Positions 46,686 through 54,986 of a stretch of DNA of 64,000 bases are shown one piece after another. The stretch lies in NCBI RefSeq assembly GCF_016056275.1, contig NZ_JAECZA010000002.1, positions 60,163 through 124,162 of the forward strand, read 5' to 3'. Position numbers and translations under genes: made by a program. The notes beneath the pieces are model-generated. The model saw only the letters and a program-made list of their open reading frames with translations. It had not been told where the DNA came from and did no database searches. Positions within the stretch are counted from its first letter, which is position 1, and the number at the start of each line of letters is the position of its first letter. Source of the stretch: Dendronalium phyllosphericum CENA369. Its GTDB lineage: Bacteria; Cyanobacteriota; Cyanobacteriia; Cyanobacteriales; Nostocaceae.

Positions 46686-46789
46686 AAGAGACTGGGGATT
46701 AGAGATTGGGGTAACAGTTTATTTCTCCCCCTGCTCCCCTACGGTGTATACACAAGTATGGCCAGCATAGTTTCAATTCTAGTAGTTTT

Positions 46790-46876
46790 ATAGGTGTGTT
46801 ATGGACGCAAGTCCTAACGCACCGAACATGATTGATTGTGCGTTATCGCGTCAGCGTAACGCACCCTACCAAACTG
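46790..46876. repeat. Dispersed GGTGTGTTA...TAACGCACC repeat
   Basis: GTGTGTTATGGACG and internal GTCCTAACGCACC pair, and GTGCGTTATCGCG pairs with CGTAACGCACC. These nested inverted repeats are common intergenic elements in filamentous cyanobacteria. Confidence 0.6.
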
Positions 46877-46913
46877 CTCTCCTACTACCCCTGACTCAGA
46901 AATGGCTGCAATA

Positions 46914-48236
46914 TCAAAAAATAGTCAATCGGTATGTGCCGCGTTCTCGTGGATTGTTGGATGTGACAATTACATAGTATGTGTCATCTTTAGGTAATTT
47001 GGCTCTGTCAATGAACGCACTATACACACCATCTTTTTCATTATCTACTGCGATTTTTTCTCCTTGAGAATTGAGTAAAACTATATAAGGCGAAAATTCT
47101 TCATTGACACTATCTACACGAATACTTACAAGCTGATTTTTTTTGCCTTCAAATTTAGATACATTGTATGGACTGCCATTTTGTTTGAGAGTTGAGCTTT
47201 GGGCAGTCAATCGATCTGATTCATCTAGGCTATAACTAGCTCTATCATTTCTTAAAGCCAAACTATAGCGACCTGTATCTCCAGGATTTTGGCTGGTAAC
47301 TGCTATTGTGTAAGTACCTTTCATCGGTAGTCGAGCAAATATAAATGCGTCATCATTTGTTTGCGTACTGCTTCTTTTCAAGACCACGTTATTATTTGGA
47401 TCGAGCAGAAACATGAAAGGACGTAAACTCAAGTTATTAGAGCGGCGTTGGTCGGCACTGCCAACTAGCCTGATTTGAATTAATTGGTTTTCTCTGCCTT
47501 CAAACTGGTAGAAGTGGAAATATCTGCCTTTAGATTTATAATCGCCTTTAGATAAAATACCAAAAGCAATATCTACAAAGTTAATCTGCTTAGCATTAGG
47601 TATTTGAGAAACAGGCGAACTTTCAGGATTTGGATTGCCATTTCTAGTCGGTAGAGTAACTGGCTTGCGACCTCCTGTAGGTTGGGGTATTGGTTTGGAA
47701 TTAATTGGTCTAGATGGTCTGGGAGTAGAGTTATTTGGTGAAGGTTGAGGCGTGGGGTAAGAGTTCCTATTTCTAGAAGGTCTTGGAGTATTATTTTGTG
47801 ACGGCTGAGGCGTTGGGTTGGAATTTCTAGGTGTAGATGGTGCGGGAGTCGAATTATCTGGTGAAGGCTGAGGCGTTGGGTTGGAATCTATCGGCGCAGA
47901 TGGGGCGGGAGTAGAACCACCTTCTGGAGATTGAGGTGTTGGAGCGGTGTTTTCTGGTGAAGACGGTACGTTAGCAGGTATGGGCGAATCAATAGTTTGG
48001 TTGGGTTGGGGAGATACAGGCGGTTGAGAAGTAGGAATTTGGTCGATTCCTTGTTGTACCGCATCTGGTTCCCTTTCATCTGGTGTTTTAGCAAGTCTGA
48101 ATTCTTCAGAGTACTTTGGGCTTTCTATCGCACTTATAGGCAGGATATAACTTGCTGCGATCGCCATACTACTCATGGAAAAAATTAAAGCTAATTTAAA
48201 TCTGAATCGGTGTTTTTTGTTCCCTTGTTCTGCCAT
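46914..48236 (-). CDS. Exported protein with Pro-rich repeats and PPC domains
   Basis: The start at 48236 (MAEQGNKKHRF) is chosen because GAGGAG lies 8 bases upstream; a longer frame exists. The 440-residue protein has a signal peptide (LALIFSMSSMAIAASYILP), then a low-complexity region at about 55-200 built from NSNPTPQPSPDNSTPAPS-type units. Two pre-peptidase C-terminal-like beta domains follow (about 215-330 and 335-440), each with a GxYxLxL-type end (GRYSLALRN and GTYRLTIF). It probably lies in the periplasm or outer layers. No catalytic domain is present. Confidence 0.85.
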   Translation of the reverse strand: MAEQGNKKHRFRFKLALIFSMSSMAIAASYILPISAIESPKYSEEFRLAKTPDEREPDAVQQGIDQIPTSQPPVSPQPNQTIDSPIPANVPSSPENTAPTPQSPEGGSTPAPSAPIDSNPTPQPSPDNSTPAPSTPRNSNPTPQPSQNNTPRPSRNRNSYPTPQPSPNNSTPRPSRPINSKPIPQPTGGRKPVTLPTRNGNPNPESSPVSQIPNAKQINFVDIAFGILSKGDYKSKGRYFHFYQFEGRENQLIQIRLVGSADQRRSNNLSLRPFMFLLDPNNNVVLKRSSTQTNDDAFIFARLPMKGTYTIAVTSQNPGDTGRYSLALRNDRASYSLDESDRLTAQSSTLKQNGSPYNVSKFEGKKNQLVSIRVDSVNEEFSPYIVLLNSQGEKIAVDNEKDGVYSAFIDRAKLPKDDTYYVIVTSNNPRERGTYRLTIF

Positions 48237-48642
48237 AATTTCACTCCTCATTTTTATCGGTATAGCTAGTTTTATTCCCTTAGAGAGATACTTGCATTTA
48301 CTTACTAATGCTAAAGACCAGAAAAACAAGTTGGAATATATTAAATTAACTTCACTAAAACATCACAATATATGATATAAATTTTACAAGCCAACGTTAC
48401 AGCATCTTCTCAGTCAGAGTTAAGTTCGTGGGTTCTTGAGAACATATAGTTTAAGTGTAGTAATACATATTAAACAACCAGGATATTAATAATAGCCTGA
48501 AAAAGCCAGATATTATTTAATTTTAAATTGTTTAGTTACATGTATATTATTTTTTTGATTAAAAATCACAATAATAACAATTTCATAGCAAAATTATACT
48601 TAAGCAATTAACATATACACAACCCGCACATGGATTCCCAGT
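48237..48642. other. Divergent promoter region
   Basis: AT-rich DNA between the PPC-domain gene and the kinase gene. No repeats or small genes were recognised. Confidence 0.45.
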
Positions 48643-50646
48643 ATGCTCTGCTGTTTGAATCCCGATTGTCCCGAACCTCAAAATCCTGATGGCAATCTGC
48701 TTTGCCAGAGTTGCAACACACCATTAACACCGCTATTAAGGGGACATTATCGTGTCATCAAAGTCATATCTGATGAAGGTGGATTCGGCAGAACGTATCT
48801 ATCTGAAGACGTAGATAAGTTGAATGAATGGTGTGTTGTCAAGCAATTTGCACCAAAAGTGAGAGAAAGTGCAGCTTTGAGAAAAGCAGTTGAGTTATTT
48901 CAAGAAGAAGCTCAAAAATTGCAATATTTAGGACAACACGACCAAATTCCTGCACTTTTAGCTTACTTTGAGCAAGATAATTACTTGTTTTTAGTACAGC
49001 AGTTTATTGATGGGCAAAATTTACTCCAAGAATTGCACTCAGGAATAAGATACAGCGAAAGCAAAATTTTAGAACTGTTGCTAGATTTATTGCCCGTCTT
49101 GAAATTTATCCACGATCGCGGCGTAATTCATCGAGATATTAAACCACAAAATATTATTCGTCGTCGCAGTGATGGGCGATTAGTACTAATTGATTTTGGT
49201 TCTGCAAAACAGCTGACGGTAAAAGTACACACTCAATTGGGAACGACCATCGGTTCGCATGGTTATACCCCTATCGAACAAATGCAGGATGGCAAAGCTT
49301 CCCCTGCAAGCGATCTCTTTAGTTTAGGTGTAACTTGCTTTCATTTATGGACTAGGGTTCGCCCATCGCAACTTTGGCTTAAACAAGGCTATAGTTGGGT
49401 TGATTCTTGGCAGCAATATTTACAGAATTCGGGTAAAAATAAAACAGCTCTCAGCATCAAGTTGATTGAAGTTTTGGACAAACTGTTAAAAATAGACATC
49501 CAAAAGCGTTATCAGTCGGTTGATGAAGTCATCCGGGACTTGAAACAGCCCTCATTATTACTAGAACCCCCAACCTTACAAACAGCGCCCCCAACCGTAC
49601 TAACAGTTTCGCCAACAATTCATAAATTAGTTTCCTCAAAATTACTCAATAACAAACTCAAAAAAACTTTGTTGGTTAATGTTGCCATTGTGTTATTGGG
49701 ATTAGTAGGAATTTCTTATTTGCAGTTTTTGCCACAACAAATTACTCAGTCTTCAGATTCTTCCCAAACTGTTACTCTTAAAGGACATTCCAGTGATGTG
49801 AATTCCGTCGCCTTTAGCCCTGACGGCAAAACCCTTGCCACTGGTAGTGATGATAAGACTGTTAAACTGTGGAATCTCGTAACTAAACAAGAAATCAACA
49901 CCCTTAAAGGTCACTTTGAATGGGTTTGGACTGTTGCCTTCAGCCCAGATGGTAAGACGATTGCTAGTGGCAGTAAAGATAAGACAATTAAACTATGGAA
50001 TCTGGCAACTGGCCAGGAAATCCGCACCTTAAAGGGACATACCGACGGTGTTACTACTGTCGCTTTTAGTCGAGATGGCAAGATTCTTGCTAGCGGCAGC
50101 TTGGATAAGACAATTAAACTGTGGGATTTAGCCACAGGCAAACAAATCCGTACCCTAGAAGGACATAGCCAAGCGGTTGCATCTGTCGCCTTTAGTCCAG
50201 ATGGCAAGACCCTTGCGAGTGGTAGTTGGGACAAGACGATCAAACTGTGGAATTTAGCCACAGGCAAGCAAATCCGCACTCTAGAAGGTCATAGCAAATT
50301 AGTGCTTTCTGTCGCTTTTAGTCCAGACGGCAAGACTCTTGCTAGTGGCAGTAGAGATAAGACAATTAAATTGTGGAATTTGGAGACAGGAGAGACAATC
50401 CGCACTCTCAAGCAGCATTCTGAGAAAGTGAATTCTGTAGCCTTCAGTCCAAATGGCAAGATCCTTGCCAGTGGAAGTAATGACAACACTATCAAACTAT
50501 GGAATCTGGCAACTGGGCAAGAAATTCGCACTTTGAAACAGGATTCTGGCTACATTTATTCCATAGCTTTCAGTCCCGATGGACAGACGATCGCTGGTGG
50601 TGGTAGTGCTGATAACATTATCAAAATTTGGCGGACACCTCAGTAA
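48643..50646 (+). CDS. Ser/Thr protein kinase with C-terminal WD40 propeller
   Basis: The 667-residue membrane-anchored kinase starts with a zinc-ribbon-like segment (CCLNPDCPEPQ...CQSC, residues 3-24). The kinase domain (35-300) has the Gly loop DEGGFGRTY, Lys67 (VVKQF), HRDIKPQN (163-170) and DFG (184-186), all intact. A membrane helix lies at about 342-362. Seven WD40 repeats (375-667) follow, each of the form VNSVAFSPDGKTLASGS.DKTIKLWNL, enough for one closed propeller. WD40 repeats probably bind partners on the far side of the membrane. The repeats are very similar at DNA level, which favours recombination. Confidence 0.95.
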   Translation: MLCCLNPDCPEPQNPDGNLLCQSCNTPLTPLLRGHYRVIKVISDEGGFGRTYLSEDVDKLNEWCVVKQFAPKVRESAALRKAVELFQEEAQKLQYLGQHDQIPALLAYFEQDNYLFLVQQFIDGQNLLQELHSGIRYSESKILELLLDLLPVLKFIHDRGVIHRDIKPQNIIRRRSDGRLVLIDFGSAKQLTVKVHTQLGTTIGSHGYTPIEQMQDGKASPASDLFSLGVTCFHLWTRVRPSQLWLKQGYSWVDSWQQYLQNSGKNKTALSIKLIEVLDKLLKIDIQKRYQSVDEVIRDLKQPSLLLEPPTLQTAPPTVLTVSPTIHKLVSSKLLNNKLKKTLLVNVAIVLLGLVGISYLQFLPQQITQSSDSSQTVTLKGHSSDVNSVAFSPDGKTLATGSDDKTVKLWNLVTKQEINTLKGHFEWVWTVAFSPDGKTIASGSKDKTIKLWNLATGQEIRTLKGHTDGVTTVAFSRDGKILASGSLDKTIKLWDLATGKQIRTLEGHSQAVASVAFSPDGKTLASGSWDKTIKLWNLATGKQIRTLEGHSKLVLSVAFSPDGKTLASGSRDKTIKLWNLETGETIRTLKQHSEKVNSVAFSPNGKILASGSNDNTIKLWNLATGQEIRTLKQDSGYIYSIAFSPDGQTIAGGGSADNIIKIWRTPQ

Positions 50647-50677
50647 GCAGGGAAAGCGATTTAGATGACAGCAGATT

Positions 50678-51547
50678 TTAAGAAGATACATCTAAACCAT
50701 AATTTTTATAAAGAGCTTTAATTTTATTTTGGATGAGGGCTTGGACATTTTCTGGTGCGACAATTACACAATCTGGTGCATATTGCATAACTTCCCGAAT
50801 GAACCAAAAGGTATTAGAGACACTTCTGACAACTCGTTTGATACGTTGTGTGTCTGGTAGCCATTCATTGGTCTTGTCTTCTAGTTTGGCTTGATAAGCA
50901 AAACCTAAATTACCTAGTAAATGCATTTCTACGTCTAACTGTGCTAACCCAGTAGTACGCCACTCACCAGCAATAGGTAAAACAGCAGCGTCTTGAATAC
51001 GGTCTAAACGCAAACTCCAATTATGCCGCAATTCTTCGACATCCAAATTACCTTCTGTCTCTTCACACCAGCAATCTAAGTATTGACGCTTTTCGTGGAG
51101 TGTAACTTTGGCATAGCGAACAGTAAAATTAAACACTCGTTGTGCCGCATCTTGATAACTAAGTTGAAACGCTTGCTGGCGTAGGATATAACGGTCAATT
51201 TCCAAACGCCACTGTGGGGCTAAATTCCCTAAGAAACTTTCGATTTCGGCACGTAGAGGCATCGGTATTTCGCTACGTTCCAGTAATAATTGTGCTATTA
51301 TCTGCGCTTGCTCGTTTTGCCCATTGTCTGTTAATAGGCGCATTGCGCGGTCAAGGGCACGGATACGCCCTTCTGACCAGTCATGATTTTTACCAATAAT
51401 TAACTGATGGCGAGCGATCGCTTCTATGAGTTTGGAGATATTCGGGCGATCGCCCCACATCATACCAAATTCCAGAGCTAAGTTTTCTAACTCAGCTTTA
51501 TCGTGTTCTGATATCGACAGGGTAATAGATTGACCTTTTCGACTCAT
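50678..51547 (-). CDS. WYL-domain regulator, divergent from the cas operon
   Basis: The product has 289 residues from MSRKGQSITLSISEHDKAEL; a longer frame to 51622 exists, but its extra codons overlap an inverted repeat and are less likely. The N-terminus (about 1-45) looks like a ribbon-helix-helix or similar DNA-binding unit (ITLSISEHDKAELENLALEFG). The middle is helical. The WYL-type domain (about 150-285) contains QRVFNFTVRYAKVTLHEKRQYLDCWCEE, ELRHNWSLRLDRI and LGFAYQAKL. WYL regulators are common beside cyanobacterial type I-D and III loci. It is transcribed away from cas3', and the shared region holds operator-like palindromes. Confidence 0.87.
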   Translation of the reverse strand: MSRKGQSITLSISEHDKAELENLALEFGMMWGDRPNISKLIEAIARHQLIIGKNHDWSEGRIRALDRAMRLLTDNGQNEQAQIIAQLLLERSEIPMPLRAEIESFLGNLAPQWRLEIDRYILRQQAFQLSYQDAAQRVFNFTVRYAKVTLHEKRQYLDCWCEETEGNLDVEELRHNWSLRLDRIQDAAVLPIAGEWRTTGLAQLDVEMHLLGNLGFAYQAKLEDKTNEWLPDTQRIKRVVRSVSNTFWFIREVMQYAPDCVIVAPENVQALIQNKIKALYKNYGLDVSS

Positions 51548-51551
51548 CAAA

Positions 51552-51637
51552 AGTGTCCGTGTACTTTGTACGCTTACTATCTTGCCAACTTCTATTTTGC
51601 GTGCCAATATAGGTTTTAACAACCAGTTACGGACACT
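51552..51637. promoter_or_regulatory. Split 9-bp inverted repeat at the regulator start
   Basis: AGTGTCCGT at 51552-51560 is matched by ACGGACACT at 51629-51637. The pair brackets the region just upstream of the WYL gene. It could be an autoregulatory site; this is inferred. Confidence 0.4.
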
Positions 51638-51656
51638 ATTTCAGGAAAGCAAAAAA

Positions 51657-51681
51657 CTCGCACCAACACCAATAGTGCGAG
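51657..51681. promoter_or_regulatory. Operator-like inverted repeat 1 of the cas promoter region
   Basis: CTCGCAC and GTGCGAG flank an 11-base centre containing ACCAATA. It is preceded by AAAAAA and followed by AAATT, like the next two sites. Confidence 0.55.
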
Positions 51682-51716
51682 AAATTAACTGAAGATTTTT
51701 ACATTCATATAAAAAA

Positions 51717-51735
51717 CTGCAACCAATGGTTGCAG
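51717..51735. promoter_or_regulatory. Operator-like palindrome 2 of the cas promoter region
   Basis: CTGCAACCAATGGTTGCAG is a perfect 19-base palindrome around one central base. It is preceded by AAAAAA and followed by AAATT. It is centred 57 bases from site 1 and 53 bases from site 3. Confidence 0.65.
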
Positions 51736-51769
51736 AAATTAGACGGGTCTTTTAGCACATAAATCAAAA

Positions 51770-51788
51770 CTGCCACCATTGGTGGCAG
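51770..51788. promoter_or_regulatory. Operator-like palindrome 3 of the cas promoter region
   Basis: CTGCCACCATTGGTGGCAG is a perfect 19-base palindrome around one central base. It is followed by AAATT, as at sites 1 and 2. It lies about 40 bases before the cas3' start, so it may also form an RNA hairpin in the leader of the mRNA. Confidence 0.65.
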
Positions 51789-51829
51789 AAATTCTTTTGA
51801 CTCTGCATATTAGGAACTTCATTGAGTAT

Positions 51830-53959
51830 ATGTCTGAAAATTACACCATAAATCTGAAAGCCGTTTACTCACAAACTGTATCCACGCTTGGAGTGAAATT
51901 ACCGGATGATTGGTCGCTTTCTTGGCATCAGAGAGAAACGTTAGAAGCGTTACGTGACCCCAATATTGATGTAGTTTTCAACACAGCAATGACTGGCGAT
52001 GGTAAAAGTTTGGCCGCGTTTCTCTTAGCAATGGTAGATGGTGTATCTACAATGGCTACTTACCCAACTAACGAGTTAGCCAGAGATCAGCAAAAGCAAG
52101 TACAAAACTATAAGGACAAATTTCAACCAGAGAAAGATCCACAGATTTATCGACTAAATGCAGCTATTTTGGAAGATTTTATCGAAACAAATAAACTGCC
52201 AAGTAAACAGTCTGGATTAACTAATCTTTCTAACCAAGCTGAAATTTTGTTGACTAATCCCGATATTTTTTACTATATTCACGATTTTCGCTATCTGAGG
52301 CGTTTTAAAAAAGACGGTAAAACAAAAGGAGAAAACGCCAATAAGCTATTCAGTAAAATAGATGATAATTATAAGTTGTTTATATTTGATGAATTTCATG
52401 TGTTTTCTTCGGCTCAAGTTGCAAGTATATTTAATGCAATATTGTTAATTAAGCATACTGTTCCAGGTAAAAAATTTTTGTTTTTATCTGCAACGCCCGA
52501 TGATTTATTGCTAGATTTTTGTGATAAGTCTGGACTTAATTATAAACCAATTGAGCCAGCTAAAAAAGAGAAATATTGTTTTTCGGTAAATGGCACTCAA
52601 TGGCGGCAAATTAGTCAACCAATAACTTTATTCTTTCCAAAAACACTAGAACCTAATCTCTCATCTAGTTATGATTGGTTAATAGAAAATTCTGAATCAG
52701 TCATTTTAAAGTTTTTTCAAGATTATCCAGGTAGCAAAGGTGCGATTATTCTCAATTCAATTGCTGCGGTTAAGAAATTGGTTAAGCATTTCAAAGGTAT
52801 TTTCAAACCTTTAGACTTAGAAGTTAGAGAAAATACTGGTTTAACTGGCGAGACAGAAAAAGCTGAGTCAGTTGAGAAAGCCGATTTGCTGATAGGAACA
52901 TCCACTATCGATGTAGGTGTAGATTTTAGAATCAATTTCTTGGTATTTGAAGGTGCAGATGCAGGTAATTTTATTCAACGCCTTGGCAGAATAGGTAGAC
53001 ATAAAGATTTTCACCCTCATCCTTATCATGCTTATGCTTTAATCCCTAAGTTTATTGTGCAAAGATTATTTGAAATTAATTCATCCCCGTTTCAAGACAA
53101 TGAAACTTACGATCGAGTAACTTTTACAGAAGCTATTCGTTCAAGTTATCCATTTGTAAATGAATTTAAGCAATATCCAAAACGCTGGGGTGCGATTCAA
53201 TCAGCTTGTGTTCATCAGGAATTAAGAAGGCTAACTCATCAATATCCTGAAGCAGAGAAAAACTTCAAAGAGGCTATTGAAGCTGCGCTTGATGTCAACA
53301 TTTGGCACAAATATAACCAAATAAATCAATGTTTAGAAGAAAAGAAAAAGAAAGTTATTGATGAAGCACGAAGTTTTCGGGGAAGTAGCCAGTTAGATTG
53401 TGCAATTTACGATGATACAAATCCAGAAGAACCAGAAAATGAACGTTTTAAAACTTATAACTTACCGGGTATTCTCAGCAACTTTAAGTTTGAATGGGTA
53501 GATAGAAAGGAATTTATACAACAGGCTGAGAAATCTAGAGTTACAACTACTCGTTTTCAAGAAGCTTTATGCTGTTTGAAATTGACTGGCTATCGAGAAG
53601 TAAGAGAAGACTGGCGATTTTACTATCCAGAAGATATCAACGATATTGCTAAGTCTGGTAAAGTCCAAGTTCTCAAAAACTTAGAGATTCGCCAGCCTCA
53701 AGGTAGCGGAATTAATAAAATAAGTGATGCTGTGTCAGGTAGGGGTTTAGTATGCTTTATTTCAGATTGCGATCGCGCTTACCTAAGAGCCAAGTTAGGT
53801 TTACCTATCCACTTTCAAGCATACTCCTTAGCAGATAAATATAGCAGCGATGATAAAAAGTCACCACCCTACACCATAGCATTTGGTAAATCTGCACTCA
53901 TGCTGGAAACTCTACTTTGGTTTCGCAAGCCTAAAAACGATGAAGGCTGGATTTGTTAA
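51830..53959 (+). CDS. cas3: Type I-D CRISPR helicase Cas3'
   Basis: This superfamily 2 helicase unwinds target DNA for the I-D effector. The chosen start (MSENYTINLKAVYSQT) gives 709 residues; the frame could extend 17 codons into palindrome 3, which is unlikely. Helicase motifs are Walker A TAMTGDGKSL (52-61), the DEFH box (187-190), SAT (220-222) and QRLGRIGRH near residue 385. No HD nuclease domain is attached, as expected in I-D, where the HD domain is in Cas10d. It is the first cas gene, separated from cas10d by an unusual insert of three non-cas genes. Confidence 0.95.
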   Translation: MSENYTINLKAVYSQTVSTLGVKLPDDWSLSWHQRETLEALRDPNIDVVFNTAMTGDGKSLAAFLLAMVDGVSTMATYPTNELARDQQKQVQNYKDKFQPEKDPQIYRLNAAILEDFIETNKLPSKQSGLTNLSNQAEILLTNPDIFYYIHDFRYLRRFKKDGKTKGENANKLFSKIDDNYKLFIFDEFHVFSSAQVASIFNAILLIKHTVPGKKFLFLSATPDDLLLDFCDKSGLNYKPIEPAKKEKYCFSVNGTQWRQISQPITLFFPKTLEPNLSSSYDWLIENSESVILKFFQDYPGSKGAIILNSIAAVKKLVKHFKGIFKPLDLEVRENTGLTGETEKAESVEKADLLIGTSTIDVGVDFRINFLVFEGADAGNFIQRLGRIGRHKDFHPHPYHAYALIPKFIVQRLFEINSSPFQDNETYDRVTFTEAIRSSYPFVNEFKQYPKRWGAIQSACVHQELRRLTHQYPEAEKNFKEAIEAALDVNIWHKYNQINQCLEEKKKKVIDEARSFRGSSQLDCAIYDDTNPEEPENERFKTYNLPGILSNFKFEWVDRKEFIQQAEKSRVTTTRFQEALCCLKLTGYREVREDWRFYYPEDINDIAKSGKVQVLKNLEIRQPQGSGINKISDAVSGRGLVCFISDCDRAYLRAKLGLPIHFQAYSLADKYSSDDKKSPPYTIAFGKSALMLETLLWFRKPKNDEGWIC

Positions 53960-54004
53960 AAAGTTGTGGAGAAAGGGTCTAGCCCGAAATCAGAAGGCAA
54001 TAGA

Positions 54005-54033
54005 ATTTCAATCCCTAAAAGGTATTATTTGAG
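54005..54033 (-). repeat. Solitary degenerate CRISPR-repeat-like sequence
   Basis: The plus strand reads TTTCAATCCCTAAAAGG..., close to the reverse complement of the array repeat (TTTCAATCCCTCATAGGG). On the minus strand it ends AGGGATTGAAAT, differing by one base from the array handle ATTGAAAC. About 20 of 28 aligned bases match. It lies between cas3' and the inserted RAMA/toxin-antitoxin genes. Confidence 0.45.
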
Positions 54034-54229
54034 TATTTATACTCATGCAGCATTATAACTGCTTTCCTTTCTCCATATATATAGTAGACCATGTTACCCC
54101 TGTTCAAACAAAAAGGCTATTCAGATGGCAATAGAAACATCTTAATCATAAGAGCTATAGAGACATTGCTTTTTTATGAGGTCAATGCCAAAATGGTCAT
54201 AACAAACGCCTCATGGAGACTTCCTTCCT

Positions 54230-54763
54230 ATGTACATTCACCTGAACGACAGCGATATTTCACAAATGCCAGAAAGCTTACGCCACTTGTTTCTAGAGTG
54301 GTTGCCAGAACATCTGAAAACCAAAAATTTTAGCCTTAGCCAAAGATTAGTTCAGAAACCATCTCAACCTGAAGTCTCTTCTAAGCAGTTACAGATTTTT
54401 GACAATATAACCCAAGAGGAGAATGCAGAAAACTCGCACGTAAGGCTGAGTCAACTATTCGATGCAGGTATCACCCGGAAGGGAATGTCTGTACGAGTCA
54501 AACTAAAGCGGGGAGTGGCAAAAAAATTACAACGTGACTATATTGATGGTTTAGAAATCTCTGCTACAGGAACTATCGTCTATAACGGTGAAGAATTTGA
54601 TAAACCAAGTCCCTTAGCAGCAAAGTTTAATGGCGGTGCAGCCAATGGGTGGGAGTACATTGAAGTAAAGAAAGACAACCAATGGATTCGTTTAGAAGAA
54701 TTACGACAAATTTGGAGAAGTAGTTATGACCAAGACCGATTTACTGTCCCGAATTTCCATTGA
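54230..54763 (+). CDS. RAMA/DUF4357-like domain protein within the cas operon
   Basis: The 177-residue protein has a helical N-terminal part (about 1-60, with LRHLFLEWLPEHLKTK). A C-terminal domain (about 75-165) resembles RAMA/DUF4357: LSQLFDAGITRKGMSVRVKL, ISATGTIVYNGEEFDKPSPLAAKFNGGAANGWEYI, then IRLEELR. These domains accompany restriction-modification and DNA-methylase proteins and are thought to sense or bind DNA. It is not a standard cas gene. Its 3' end overlaps the DUF433 gene by 38 bases. A possible GGAG site is weakly placed. The start is plausible but not certain. Confidence 0.72.
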   Translation: MYIHLNDSDISQMPESLRHLFLEWLPEHLKTKNFSLSQRLVQKPSQPEVSSKQLQIFDNITQEENAENSHVRLSQLFDAGITRKGMSVRVKLKRGVAKKLQRDYIDGLEISATGTIVYNGEEFDKPSPLAAKFNGGAANGWEYIEVKKDNQWIRLEELRQIWRSSYDQDRFTVPNFH

Positions 54764-54986
54764 CCCAAATATTTGTTTTGGTAAACCCTGTATTAAAGGT
54801 CATCGTATATCGGTTGCTTTAATTCTCGACCTTCTTGCAGGCGGAGAAACAATGGAGGCAATTTTAGAAGAATATACAGGCTTAGAACGAGAAGATATTC
54901 TAGCCTGTATTGCATACGGTGCAGAAATGGCAAGAGAGAACTATGTAGAAATCCCTATTGGAGTGCAAAAGGAAGCAAAAAATTGA
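54726..54986 (+). CDS. DUF433 antitoxin within the cas operon
   Basis: The 86-residue protein shows the DUF433 pattern: ISIDPNICFGKPCIKGHRISV (11-31, including GKPCIKGHRI), ILDLLAGGETMEAILEEYTGL and REDILACIAYGAEMARE. DUF433 proteins are the usual antitoxin partners of DUF5615 PIN-like toxins and have a helix-turn-helix fold. The ATG is preceded by GGAGAAG at a good distance. It overlaps the RAMA-like gene by 38 bases and its stop overlaps the toxin start by 4 bases. It is placed between cas3' and cas10d, which is unusual. Confidence 0.88.
   Translation: MTKTDLLSRISIDPNICFGKPCIKGHRISVALILDLLAGGETMEAILEEYTGLEREDILACIAYGAEMARENYVEIPIGVQKEAKN

Noticed and set aside
51779..51829. Upstream extension of cas3' from an earlier in-frame start
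   Set aside because: It would place coding sequence over operator palindrome 3, and the extra 17 residues are not Cas3-like; the ATG at 51830 is preferred.
54091..54333. Plus-strand frame of 80 codons before the RAMA-like gene
   Set aside because: It overlaps the RAMA-like gene in another frame, has no ribosome-binding site and ends without family features.
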